Assembly: GCA_050187875.1 (NCBI GenBank)
Contig: JBFWXB010000004.1
Span: 98,482-162,481 of the forward strand
Direction of reading: 5' to 3'
Origin: JAFKKS01 sp050187875
Lineage (GTDB): Bacteria; Pseudomonadota; Alphaproteobacteria; Rhizobiales; Xanthobacteraceae
Length of the DNA stretch: 64,000 nucleotides
Each line of letters begins with the position of its first letter. Position 1 is the stretch's first letter. Below the pieces are notes generated by a model that did not search any database, was not told where the DNA came from, and saw only the letters and a list, made by a program, of their open reading frames with translations. The position numbers and the translations under genes are program-made. This document shows, one piece after another, positions 46,278 to 55,404 of this stretch.

Positions 46278-47027
46278 TCAAGTGAACAGCGCGATCTTTT
46301 CTTCGGCGCTGAGCGTCTCCAGCGCGCTTGGCGGGCTTTCTGCCGACGGCGCGTCCGGCGCATCGGCAGCCACCGCGGTCTCGTCCTGTGCCGGGGAGGC
46401 TGCTTCGTCGGCCGGAATGACGGACGGAGCTTCGACGGAGGGCGTCGTGGATGCCATGCCCCAGAGATCGGTCATGGCACAGACGCGGCTTTCGACGTCG
46501 CGAAGCGTCTCGACGACCTTATGGACGTGCTGACTGGCGAGATCCTGGAAGGAGCAGGCGGTGTAGATGTCGGTCGCCTGCGCATCGAGGAAGTCGCACG
46601 TCTCCGGTTTAAAGCCCTGCTCACGAAGGGTCCAGGCGGTTTCCTGGATGTGCTCCGCCGCAGCGAGGATGTTGGAGATCGCGCGTTCGCCCGCCCGCAA
46701 GACGGCGCCGAAATCGTCGTCGCCGGCTCTGCGTTCTCCTGGCTCGAGCGGCATCGCCGCGATGGCGTGGCGCGCGCGTGCGATCCGTTCCGCGATCTCC
46801 GCCATCGCGGCCTGCAGCCCGGCGCTGAGGGGCGCCGCCACGGTCTCGCTGCGGAGCGATCCTTCGAGCCGGGCGATGGCCGCCAGAAGCGTCTGCGTGT
46901 CCGCCTGCCGGTTGCGATGGGCATATTCAGTCAGGAACCAGCGCCCGCGCGGCGTCGCCTGGACGGCTGCGAGGATCGACTCGTAGTCGCCAAAGGGCTC
47001 GGAGGGGGCGGTCGGCATCGGTATCAT
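46278..47027 (-). CDS. cheZ: CheZ-like protein phosphatase
   Basis: A helical protein of 249 residues (246 from the second Met). The central long hairpin is evident and the conserved SFQDLASQHVHKVVETLRDV (about 160-179) matches the CheZ active-site helix, in which Asp and Gln of QDxxxQ dephosphorylate CheY-P. The tail after residue 195 is Ala/Ser/Pro-rich and may be a flexible linker. No chemotaxis genes are nearby; lone cheZ-like genes are found in several Hyphomicrobiales. The target response regulator is unknown. Confidence 0.82.
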   Translation of the reverse strand: MIPMPTAPSEPFGDYESILAAVQATPRGRWFLTEYAHRNRQADTQTLLAAIARLEGSLRSETVAAPLSAGLQAAMAEIAERIARARHAIAAMPLEPGERRAGDDDFGAVLRAGERAISNILAAAEHIQETAWTLREQGFKPETCDFLDAQATDIYTACSFQDLASQHVHKVVETLRDVESRVCAMTDLWGMASTTPSVEAPSVIPADEAASPAQDETAVAADAPDAPSAESPPSALETLSAEEKIALFT

Positions 47028-47138
47028 GTCTGGGTGTTGGGCCGGCCGGAGGTTATGGCCAAATCCTCACGATCCGTTTAACTGCGCCTGACATTGCGAG
47101 CGATACCGCCGCCCGGTGCGAGACGCTAAGGTCCCGCG

Positions 47139-48263
47139 ATGGGATTCGTGCCGCGCCTGGCTTTGCTTTACGCGGCAGCGTTCGCCGCGACGGGCGTGCA
47201 ACTGCCCTTTCTCCCCGTCTGGTTGACGGCGCGCGGTCTCGACCAGGCGACCATCGGCGCCATGCTCGCCTTTGCCGCGGTGGCGCGGATCATCGCCATC
47301 CCCTTGACGACGCGGGTCACCGAGCGCTTCGGCACCCTCAATGTCGGCATTGTCGCGGGCGCTGCCGCGGCCGCCGGTGCGACGTTCGCGCTCGCCGGCG
47401 TATCCAGCCTGCCGGCCATGTTTCTGACTTATGCCGTCGCCGCGATCGGCTTGAGCACCATGCTGCCGCTCGCTGACGCATATGCGTTGAAGGAGCTGAA
47501 ATCGCGCGGCCGTGCCTATGGGCCGGTGCGGCTCTGGGGCTCTGCTGCCTTCATCGGCGGCAATCTGGCGGCCGGAGCGCTGGCGGATGTGATCGCGCCT
47601 GGGCACCTGATCTGGCCGATTGCCGCCGCGCTCTGCGCGACCGCCATCGCCGCCACCTTGCTGGAACCTGCCGCGCCAAGCGCCGCGCCGACCGGGCAGA
47701 AAACGTCGGTCGTGGCCGCACTTCGGCGGACGCCGGCGCTTCTTGCCGTGCTCGGCGCTGCTAGCCTCGTCCAGGGCAGCCACGCCGTCTACTACACGTT
47801 CAGCAGCATCGACTGGATGCAGGCGGGCTTGTCCGGCACCGCGATCGGCGCTTTGTGGTCGCTGGGCGTCCTCGCCGAGATCGCGCTGTTTGCGCTCTCG
47901 GCGCGGCTGCCGGCCGCCATCAGCCCCGCGATCTTGCTTCTGGCTGGAGCCTTGGGCGGTCTGCTGCGATGGGGGGCAATGGCGTTCGATCCACCCGCGG
48001 TGATCCTCGTGCCGTTGCAACTGATGCACGGCCTAAGCTTCGGTGCAACGCATCTGGGCGCGGTCCTTGCGATCGCGGCGCTTGCGCCGCCCGGCTTCTC
48101 GGCGACCGTGCAAGGCCTTTTGTCGACCGTGAACGGGATCGTGATGGCGGCAGCGGTCGCAACGGCCGGTGCGCTGCATGGCTCTTACGGCGCGCACACC
48201 TACGAGGTGATGGCGCTGATGTGCCTGTGCGGCGCGGGTTTTGCGCTGGCGCTACGCAAATGA
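47139..48263 (+). CDS. MFS transporter, 3-phenylpropionate permease-like
   Basis: A major facilitator of 374 residues with about 11-12 helices, of the short MFS_1-like (HcaT/PPP) group. Seen: ATGVQLPFLPVWLTARGLDQ at the N-terminus, AYALKELKSRGRAYGPVRLW and GSAAFIGGNLAAGAL in the middle, LMHGLSFGATHLGAVLAIAA in the second half. The RxYGxxRLWGS sequence is typical of this family. Substrate unknown; aromatic acids or nucleosides are family options. It ends 10 bp from the convergent dipeptide epimerase gene. Confidence 0.87.
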   Translation: MGFVPRLALLYAAAFAATGVQLPFLPVWLTARGLDQATIGAMLAFAAVARIIAIPLTTRVTERFGTLNVGIVAGAAAAAGATFALAGVSSLPAMFLTYAVAAIGLSTMLPLADAYALKELKSRGRAYGPVRLWGSAAFIGGNLAAGALADVIAPGHLIWPIAAALCATAIAATLLEPAAPSAAPTGQKTSVVAALRRTPALLAVLGAASLVQGSHAVYYTFSSIDWMQAGLSGTAIGALWSLGVLAEIALFALSARLPAAISPAILLLAGALGGLLRWGAMAFDPPAVILVPLQLMHGLSFGATHLGAVLAIAALAPPGFSATVQGLLSTVNGIVMAAAVATAGALHGSYGAHTYEVMALMCLCGAGFALALRK

Positions 48264-48273
48264 TTTTGACGGG

Positions 48274-49257
48274 TCAGCCCCACAGCGCCGGTGTTGCCGG
48301 ATGCACGACACTGCCATCGTAGCGCAGCCCGTTCGGCCGGTCTTTTGCGAGCAGCAGCGCCCCGTCGAGGTCGACGACGCGCGCGCCTTGCGCGACCAAT
48401 ATCGCCGGCGCGATGGCGAGCGACGTTGAAACCATGCACCCGACCATCAGCGCAAAGCCTTGGGCACGCGCCGCGTCGGCGAGCCGCAGGGCTTCGGTGA
48501 GACCGCCCGTCTTGTCGAGCTTGATATTGATCATGTCGTATTTGCCGCTAAGCGCCGCGAGCGAGGCGCGGTCGTGCACGCTCTCGTCGGCGCAGACCGC
48601 GACCGGCCGTGCGACGGACGCGAGCGCGCCGTCATCCGCCGCGGGGAGGGGCTGCTCGATCATGACGACGCCAGCCGCGGCGCAAGCCGCGAAATTCTCG
48701 GCGAGATTGTGCGCGCGCCAACCCTCATTGGCGTCGACGATCAGCGCGGCATGCGGCGCCGCGGCGCGCACGGCGCGCAGCCGATCGGGATCGCCGTCCG
48801 CGCCGAGCTTGATCTTGAGGAGCGGGCGCTCCTTCGCCGTCGCCGCGGCCGCCGCCATGACTGCTGGCTCGGCTAGCGAGATCGTGTAGGCCGTCGTCAA
48901 GGGTTGCGGGGCGGGGAGCCCCGCGAGCGCATGCGCAGGCTTTCCCGCTCGCTTCGCCTCGAGATCCCAAAAGGCGCAATCGAGCGCATTGCGCGCGGCA
49001 CCGGCGGGCATCGCCGCTTGCAACGCCTCTCGATCGAGTCCTTGCGCGATCTGGTCGCGCAAGGCGTTAAGCGCTGCGGCAACGCCTTCCGGAGTCTCGC
49101 CATAGCGTGAATAGGGCACGCATTCGCCGCGACCGGTCCGCGTGCCGTCCGAGAGTTCCGCGACGACGACGGTCGCATGTGTGCGCGACCCGCGCGCGAT
49201 CGTGAAAACGCCGGCGATGGGCCACGATTCGGTGCGCACGGTGAGCGTCAGGGACAT
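48274..49257 (-). CDS. L-Ala-D/L-Glu (dipeptide) epimerase, enolase superfamily
   Basis: An enolase-superfamily enzyme of 327 residues that epimerises dipeptides from murein turnover. Seen: the KxK acid/base in LLKIKLGADGD (about 145), metal ligands in ALIVDANEGW (about 170), Glu in VVMIEQPLPA (about 196) and Asp in VAVCADESVHD (about 220), and the second catalytic Lys in MINIKLDKTGG (about 244). These match AEE enzymes (YcjG/YkfB). No murein peptide transporter is adjacent, although an MFS gene converges on it. Confidence 0.88.
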   Translation of the reverse strand: MSLTLTVRTESWPIAGVFTIARGSRTHATVVVAELSDGTRTGRGECVPYSRYGETPEGVAAALNALRDQIAQGLDREALQAAMPAGAARNALDCAFWDLEAKRAGKPAHALAGLPAPQPLTTAYTISLAEPAVMAAAAATAKERPLLKIKLGADGDPDRLRAVRAAAPHAALIVDANEGWRAHNLAENFAACAAAGVVMIEQPLPAADDGALASVARPVAVCADESVHDRASLAALSGKYDMINIKLDKTGGLTEALRLADAARAQGFALMVGCMVSTSLAIAPAILVAQGARVVDLDGALLLAKDRPNGLRYDGSVVHPATPALWG

Positions 49258-49282
49258 AACGGGATCATGCGAGAGGTGATCC

Positions 49283-49351
49283 GCTCGTCCCCGCGCGAAA
49301 GCAGGGACCCAGAGTTAAGGACACTGGATTCCCACTTGCGCGGGAATGAGC
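49283..49351. repeat. Imperfect palindromic intergenic element
   Basis: An imperfect inverted repeat: the left arm begins gctcgtccccgcgc and ends gggacccag (49283-49312), the right arm begins ctggattccc and ends gcgcgggaatgagc. It lies in the 180-bp gap between the dipeptide epimerase start and the end of the giant repeat protein gene. It looks like a member of a dispersed family different from the 9217/10600 pair. No coding function. Confidence 0.7.
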
Positions 49352-49437
49352 GGAGCACAGTTTGGCCGTTCGTTTACGTTGAAACGGCGAGCGCGATCGA
49401 TATCACGCCCGCCGCGATTTTTGCACCGACTTCAGCG

Positions 49438-52400
49438 TCAGTCGAAACGGCCGGCCGCGTGGGCGAGCATCGTGTAGACCTTGCCCGTCTCCGACGCGAG
49501 ATAGCTGCGCGCGACCTCGGGGCCCCGCTCATCGCGCGCAGCGCCATCGAGGAGCCGCTCGAATTCCGCGATGTAGCGATCGACGGTCTGACGGAAGTCA
49601 CGGTCGTTGCTGTACTTGCGCCGGACATCTTCGAACGTCTGCTGTCCCTGCGCTGTGTAAAGCTTGCGCGTCATCGTCACGCGCTCGCCGCGATTGCGCT
49701 GCTCCCACACGGCCTGCGCGGCCTCGGGATCGACCATGTGGGCGATATCGAGCGAGATCGCGTCGAGCGGATTGCTGCCGCGGCCACGCTGCGGTTGCGC
49801 CGCGACTTCCTCGCGCGAGGCGCGCTGCAGCACATCGCTGAGCCAGCCGGCGCGCCCGTTCTCCCCGGGTTTCGCGTCCGGACGACGCGCCGGCGCTGCC
49901 GGGCGCGCGCCGGCGCGGGAGAGGGCGCCGCCATTCGACGCGACGGCCTCCTCGCGGACGCTGTGCCGCGGCGCTTCGGCTTCGCCCGCGCGGCTGTGCC
50001 GCGCGACGATGCGGTTGAGCTCGGCAAGCGCGTCCATCTGCTCGACGATGACGCGACGCATCTGCGCCGTGCTCTCCGCCGTATCCTGCGGGAGCTCAAG
50101 AACGCCACGGCGCATTTCGGCGCGGGTCGTGTCGAGGTCGCGCTGAACGGCCGCAGCCGATTCCTTCATCTCCTTTACCAGCGTATTGAAGCGGTCAGCC
50201 GCCGCCTGCAGCAGCGTCTGCGTGTCGGTGCTGGTCTGCTCGAACAGCGAGCGCAGCGCTTCGACCGAGCGGTTGCGCTGCTCCTCGGTCGTCGAACGCA
50301 CGAGGTCATACTGATCGGCAATGGCACGCGTGCCCTCGGTGCTGGCCTCGGCGATGACGCGCGCGATCTCTCGCGCCCGCGTCTCGGCGGCGCCAAGCGA
50401 CTCCTGCAGCAGGCCGGAGAAGCGGGTGAAGCGCTGATCGAGGTTCTCGGCGCGCTGGCCGAGCTCGTTGACCATGCCGTCGAGCGCCTTGTGGCGTTCG
50501 TCGAGCACGGTCTCGACCCGGCGATGGCTCTGGTCGAGAGCGCTCGCGGCCGTGGTGAGGGTCTTCGCCTGCTCCTCGAAGCGAGAGGCCATCGCCGTGA
50601 TGTCGGCGAGCACGCCGCTGGTGACGTCGTGGAACGACTTCACCTGCTGCTCGACATGCGCGCTCGCGGTGCCGCTGCGGTCGCCGATCTCATGCAGCGC
50701 CGAGACGAAGTCGTTGACGCGCGTCGAGAGCTGGCCCTCGATCGTCGCGAGGTTCTGCGTCGCGCCGCTGAGCACTTCCTGCAGCAGCACGTTGGCTTCG
50801 CGCAGGCGATCGAAGAGGGCGCTGGTGTCGTTGCGCAGCATGCTGTGCGTTTCCAGCATCTCGGCAACGGCCGCGGTCGAGGTGCGCTGCGACTTCTCGA
50901 TCGCAAGACGCGCTTTGTCCTCGAAATCGGACAGCGACCGGCTGACCGCGCTTGCCGCGTTGCCGCTCGCCTGCGTGATGAGCCGCACGATCTCCTCGCT
51001 GTTGGCGAGGATGCCGCGCGCGAGCGCGGTGCCCTTGGCGTCGATCGACTGCAACGCCTGGTCGGTCACACGCGTGACTTCGCTCGTGAAGTTCGAGCCC
51101 TTGCCGTCGAGCCCCTTCAGCGCCTGTTCGGTGATGCGGGTGAACTCGGTGCTGATGGTGATGCCGCGCGCTTCCATCGCCTTCAGGGTCTGGTCGGCGA
51201 GGCGGGCGAAATCGCCGGTCAATGCGGCGTTACGCGTATCGAGCGTCTGCAGCGTCTGTTCCGTGATGCGGCTGACTTCGCCGCTCAGGCCCTGGCTGCG
51301 TTCGGTGAACGCGGTGAGGAAGACGCCGCTCTTTTCGTCAAGGATGCCCGTGAGCTCTTGCGAGCGCTGGTTGATGGTCGACGTGAGCTCGTCGGCCTTG
51401 CCGCTCATCGCGCGCACGACGTCGTCGCTCACGCCGCGCAGCCGTTGCTCGACCTCGGTCGCGTTCTGCGTGAGCGCCTGACCGATGCCGCTCGTGAGGT
51501 TCGACACGATGCGCTCGGCCTGCTCGGCGCTGAGGCGGATCGAATCCGTGGTCGACTGGCTGGCATTATGGAGGAGTTGCTGCGCCTCCTGCGCGCTGAC
51601 GCGCACCGCGTCGGCGCTTGAGGTCGCCGTCGTGTTGAGCATGCGGTCGGCGTCATGCGCGCTCTTGCCCACGATCTCGACGACCGCTGCCGCGAGGCCA
51701 TTGATGCGCCGCTCGATGTCCTCGGCGCCGGAACGGATCGCCTCGGCGGTCGAAAGGGCGAGGGTGCCGATGCGGCGCTCGGCTTGCTCGGCGCTCGTGC
51801 CGATCGAGTCCGTGACGGAGGAGGCGATGGCGGCGATGCGATGCTCGACCGAGTCGCTCCCTGTGGTGAGGGTGTTGGCGGCCGAGGCTGCCGCGACGGA
51901 AATGCGCCGCTCGGCTTCCTCGCTGCCCGTCGCGAGCGATTGCGTCGTGGTGTGCGCGACCGAAGCGATACGCCGCTCGGCATTCTCGGTGCCCGATGCG
52001 ATCGTGTCCGCCGCTGCGGCGGCCACCGCCTGGATGCGCCGCTCGGCGTCCTGCGTGCCGGTGCCGATCGTCGAGGCGGCATTGGTGGCCAGCAGGCTCA
52101 AGGTCCGCTCGGCTTCCTGCGCGCTTGCGCGGATGGCGTCGGCCGTGACCCGCGCCGTCGTTTCAAGCGACTGCTCGGCTTCGGTGGTTCCACCGCGCAC
52201 GATGCCGGCGGTCGCGGTCATCAGGTTCTGGAGCGAGCGTTCGGCCTCCTGCGCGCCAGTGCGCACGGCATCGGCGGTGGAGGAGGCGAGCATCACCAGC
52301 GAGCGCTGCGCGTCCTGAGCCCCGCTGCGGATCGTTTCGACCGTGGCGTTGGAGAGCGTGCTGATCGCATGCTCGGCCTCGCTCGTGACCGTCTTGACGG

Positions 52401-54951
52401 TCTGATTGAGCTGCTCGATGCGGTTGACGATGGAATTCGCGACCGTCGAGCCGCGGGCTTCGATCTGGCTCGTCGCGGTCTCGACGCGCTCGACCAGCAG
52501 TTCCTCAAAACGGCCGATCCGCTTGTCGAGATTAGAGGCGATGTCGAGCGCCCGTGACCCGAGCGCCGCGTCGATTTCACCGGCCTTGAGCGCGAACTGA
52601 TCGACGAGCTTGCCGCTGTTGTCGCTCATCGCCGCGGCGACATGATCGACGCGGGCGTCAAGCGCCGCCACCACGTCCTTGCCGCCATCGGTGAGGGTGC
52701 GCGCGATCTCGAGCACGCGGTTGCTGAGCATGTCGTTGAGCGACTGCGCGCGCGTATCGAGCGCCTGCTCGACGCGCGACAGGCGTTCGTCGAGCGCTGA
52801 GGCGACTTCATGCGCGCGCGTGCCCGTGAGCATGTCGAAATTGCGCGCATGCGTCTGCAGGGTCTCCGTCAATTCGGCGACCTTGGCGTTGGCGCGCTCC
52901 TCGAACGTCTGGGTGTGCGTGTGCAACGTGCCCGTGACGTCCATCATCTTGGCGCCGGTGCGGCTGTCGAAGCTTTCCATCTCCGAGCGCAGCGATTGCG
53001 TCACTTCGAGGATGCGCTGCTCCGCGCGCGTGTCGAACGTCTCGAGCTGCGATTGCAGCGTATGCGTCACCTCGTTGATGCGGTCGCCCGCGCGGCGATC
53101 GAAGGTCTCGATCTGCTCGAGCAGGACGTGGCTGACCTCCGACATCCGGTCGCCCGCACGGCGGTCGAACGTCTCGATCTGCGTGCGCAGCGAGTCGTTG
53201 AAGTCGCCGGCCCGCTCCGCAAGGCGCGTGACGAGGTCGCCGCCATGCACCTTCACGGTGCGATCGAACTCGGTGAAGTGATGCGTGATGACCTCGGCAA
53301 GCTGAGAGCTGTCGCGCGAAATCTTGTCCGCGAGCTCGGCGCCGCCATGGGTGAGCACGTTTTCGATGTTGGCGAGGCGCGTTGACAGCAGGTCCTGCAG
53401 CGCGGTCGTGCGCGTGCTGATGACGTTAGTGAGAATGTCGGCCTTGTCGCTGAAGGTCTCGGTCACGGCCGTGCCGCGCGAGAGGATCGTCTCGGTGATG
53501 CGCTGCCCGGCTTCCTCGAGCTTGCTGACAACGTCGCCGCCGCGCAGGCTGAGATCGAGGGCGAGGGAGTCGCCACTGGCACGGATGCTGTTGTTCACCT
53601 CGTCGGCGCGGGTGACGATCGTTTCCGCCATGCGGCTGCCGGTATCGACCAGCGCCGAGACAACTTCGCGCGAGCGCGCGGCAAGCTCGTCCGAGAGCGT
53701 TGCGGTGAGCTGCGTGAGCTGGGAGCCCGCGTCTTCCGTACGGCGGGAGAGTTCATCGGCGAGCGCGACGGTCTTCTCCTGCAGGCCGTCGGCGATGCGG
53801 TCGAGACGCGACGAGAGGGTCTGGGACAGGTCGCCGGAAATATCGACGATCTTGTCGGTGAGCTCGTCGGTCTTGAAGTTGAGCGCGGCGACGAGACGCG
53901 TGTTGGCGGCATCGAGCGTACGGCTCACCTCGTCGCTGGTGCGGTTGAGCTGTTCAAGGAGCTCGCCGCCGCGATCGCCAATGGCGTCGATCATGGAATC
54001 GCCAGCGCGGCCGAGCGCGAGGGTGATGTGCTCGCCCTTCTCGGCGAGCGAGCGGGTGATGCGCTGCGCGGCGTCGTTGACGCTCGAGGAGACAAGTTCG
54101 CTCACCGAGGTGATGTCCTGCGTCAGCCCGACATGCACGCCAGTGATTGAGTTGCGGATCTGCTCGGCCTGGCCGATCAGGGAGTCGCGCTGGCTTGCGA
54201 GGTCCTCGATCAGGCCGCGGATGCGCAATTCGTTGTCGTTGTAGGCGCGCTCGAGCGCCGCAACCTCGTTGTGGACGAGGGATTCAAGCTCGGCGGCGCG
54301 CGCAAGCGCACGCTCGACACCGTCGCCCATGGCGGCCACCTCGCGCCGGATCGCCTGACCGACGCTGACGATGGAGTCGCTGGCGATCGTTTCGGGCTCC
54401 GCCAGGCGGACCGCGACTTCCGTCATCGAGCGAGAGATCATCCGCAATTCGGCGGCGCGCGAGAACACATGCGCAAGAAGGAAGAAGAACATCACCGGCA
54501 GGGCGACGGCCGCGGTGATGGCGAACATCTGCGGCGCCGCGCTCGCGCCGCTCGCGGCACGCACTTCGGCGAGATAGGTCGAGCCGAGCATGAAACCGGC
54601 GATGATCCAGATCGCGGCGCAGACAGCGGCGACGATGTAGGGGATGTTGGAGCTCGGCTGCTGCAGTGTCTGCAGCAGCTGGCCGACCGGGCGGCGATCG
54701 TCGTTTGCGGCGGCGCGGCGGGTCTCGATCGGGCGCTCGACTTCCTCGAAGAACAGGTCCTGCTCGGGCGCGGCCTGTGGGCGCGCCGGACGCCAATTGT
54801 CGGCGGGAGGAGGGGCAACAGGCGCGGGCGCCGCGGCGCCCGCGTTCGGCGCGCTGTGCTCCGGCTCGGAATCCCGCAAGTTCAATGCATCCTGGATCGC
54901 CGACAGGGCCGCTTCCGTCGGATCCTTCATCTTCCTCGGGGTGGTCGCCAT
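49438..54951 (-). CDS. Giant membrane-anchored 22-mer repeat protein, growth pole ring (GPR/RgsE)-like
   Basis: An 1837-residue, almost wholly helical protein. A Pro/Ala-rich cytoplasmic N-terminus (1-100) precedes two membrane helices (about 103-123 and 143-163); then about 1500 residues of amphipathic repeats and a small conserved C-terminal part (about 1730-1837, VTMTRKLYTAQGQQTFEDV). Repeats of exactly 22 residues run through the body: 426-535 or so, 592-723 (six units with FDxRAGxR), 884-1169 (thirteen units with AQEAER-like ends) and 1218-1305. This plan, apolipoprotein-like 22-mers after two N-terminal helices, matches the Agrobacterium growth pole ring protein (Sinorhizobium RgsE), which forms a ring at the growing pole; the match is from memory. 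ATG 54951 is preferred to the frame's upstream start at 55098, which adds an unrelated Cys/Arg-rich leader. Confidence 0.85.
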   Translation of the reverse strand: MATTPRKMKDPTEAALSAIQDALNLRDSEPEHSAPNAGAAAPAPVAPPPADNWRPARPQAAPEQDLFFEEVERPIETRRAAANDDRRPVGQLLQTLQQPSSNIPYIVAAVCAAIWIIAGFMLGSTYLAEVRAASGASAAPQMFAITAAVALPVMFFFLLAHVFSRAAELRMISRSMTEVAVRLAEPETIASDSIVSVGQAIRREVAAMGDGVERALARAAELESLVHNEVAALERAYNDNELRIRGLIEDLASQRDSLIGQAEQIRNSITGVHVGLTQDITSVSELVSSSVNDAAQRITRSLAEKGEHITLALGRAGDSMIDAIGDRGGELLEQLNRTSDEVSRTLDAANTRLVAALNFKTDELTDKIVDISGDLSQTLSSRLDRIADGLQEKTVALADELSRRTEDAGSQLTQLTATLSDELAARSREVVSALVDTGSRMAETIVTRADEVNNSIRASGDSLALDLSLRGGDVVSKLEEAGQRITETILSRGTAVTETFSDKADILTNVISTRTTALQDLLSTRLANIENVLTHGGAELADKISRDSSQLAEVITHHFTEFDRTVKVHGGDLVTRLAERAGDFNDSLRTQIETFDRRAGDRMSEVSHVLLEQIETFDRRAGDRINEVTHTLQSQLETFDTRAEQRILEVTQSLRSEMESFDSRTGAKMMDVTGTLHTHTQTFEERANAKVAELTETLQTHARNFDMLTGTRAHEVASALDERLSRVEQALDTRAQSLNDMLSNRVLEIARTLTDGGKDVVAALDARVDHVAAAMSDNSGKLVDQFALKAGEIDAALGSRALDIASNLDKRIGRFEELLVERVETATSQIEARGSTVANSIVNRIEQLNQTVKTVTSEAEHAISTLSNATVETIRSGAQDAQRSLVMLASSTADAVRTGAQEAERSLQNLMTATAGIVRGGTTEAEQSLETTARVTADAIRASAQEAERTLSLLATNAASTIGTGTQDAERRIQAVAAAAADTIASGTENAERRIASVAHTTTQSLATGSEEAERRISVAAASAANTLTTGSDSVEHRIAAIASSVTDSIGTSAEQAERRIGTLALSTAEAIRSGAEDIERRINGLAAAVVEIVGKSAHDADRMLNTTATSSADAVRVSAQEAQQLLHNASQSTTDSIRLSAEQAERIVSNLTSGIGQALTQNATEVEQRLRGVSDDVVRAMSGKADELTSTINQRSQELTGILDEKSGVFLTAFTERSQGLSGEVSRITEQTLQTLDTRNAALTGDFARLADQTLKAMEARGITISTEFTRITEQALKGLDGKGSNFTSEVTRVTDQALQSIDAKGTALARGILANSEEIVRLITQASGNAASAVSRSLSDFEDKARLAIEKSQRTSTAAVAEMLETHSMLRNDTSALFDRLREANVLLQEVLSGATQNLATIEGQLSTRVNDFVSALHEIGDRSGTASAHVEQQVKSFHDVTSGVLADITAMASRFEEQAKTLTTAASALDQSHRRVETVLDERHKALDGMVNELGQRAENLDQRFTRFSGLLQESLGAAETRAREIARVIAEASTEGTRAIADQYDLVRSTTEEQRNRSVEALRSLFEQTSTDTQTLLQAAADRFNTLVKEMKESAAAVQRDLDTTRAEMRRGVLELPQDTAESTAQMRRVIVEQMDALAELNRIVARHSRAGEAEAPRHSVREEAVASNGGALSRAGARPAAPARRPDAKPGENGRAGWLSDVLQRASREEVAAQPQRGRGSNPLDAISLDIAHMVDPEAAQAVWEQRNRGERVTMTRKLYTAQGQQTFEDVRRKYSNDRDFRQTVDRYIAEFERLLDGAARDERGPEVARSYLASETGKVYTMLAHAAGRFD
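51445..52302 (-). repeat. Thirteen tandem 22-codon (66-bp) repeats in the GPR-like gene
   Basis: Residues 884-1169 divide into thirteen consecutive 22-residue units without any insertion or deletion. Typical units end in QEAER, QDAER, ENAER, EEAER or EQAER and start with R-I or S-L followed by small residues. The DNA is diverged between units, so this is an old expansion under length constraint rather than a recent one. Confidence 0.9.
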
Positions 54952-55404
54952 AGTACTCGTTGCCTCACATCGAACTGTCGGCCAGCATAACGCCGCGAGC
55001 GCAATCCACTCGCAACTGCACGCATCTGCAGAACAAAATACGCCCGTCCGGCCCCCTTGAGCGGCCCTGTTAGACCGCCGCCTGGTCATCCTAACCATAG
55101 GGGATGCCGAAAGAAACTGTCGTTGGTAACCTCTTTTTAATCATCGTTAACGCCGTTGCGGCCGTGCACCTGTGATTCCGGTCCGCGAGGTCCGTTCTCA
55201 GACTCTATGCCTTTGAAAAAGAACAAATATCCATCGATCTACGGCGCCAGCTGAGCAACTGGGCGCACCGTCGCCCCTTTGCGCCGGCCCGGAAGACGCC
55301 GGTCACACGCGTTTTTACCGAACGTTAAGCACGAAGCTGCATTGGTCGGGCAGGGACCGTCGACGGCTGTGAGGCCATCACGGCCTGGAATGACAGGTTT
55401 TCCA
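54952..55404. promoter_or_regulatory. Divergent regulatory region between GPR-like and Hpt genes, 453 bp
   Basis: This region must hold promoters for both the leftward giant protein and the rightward Hpt gene. Two strings resemble CtrA sites: ctaaccat at 55091-55098 (one base from TTAACCAT) and ttaa-n6-ttaac at 55137-55151 (the CtrA consensus has a 7-base gap). A ttaaaga/tttttaa-rich patch lies at 55133-55151. No gene was seen here; reading frames in it look like non-coding extensions. Confidence 0.4.

Noticed and set aside
49177..51621. An 814-codon + strand frame opposite the GPR-like gene
   Set aside because: Arg/Ala/Leu-rich shadow of the 22-mer repeats; the minus strand has the coherent repeats, membrane helices and conserved ends.
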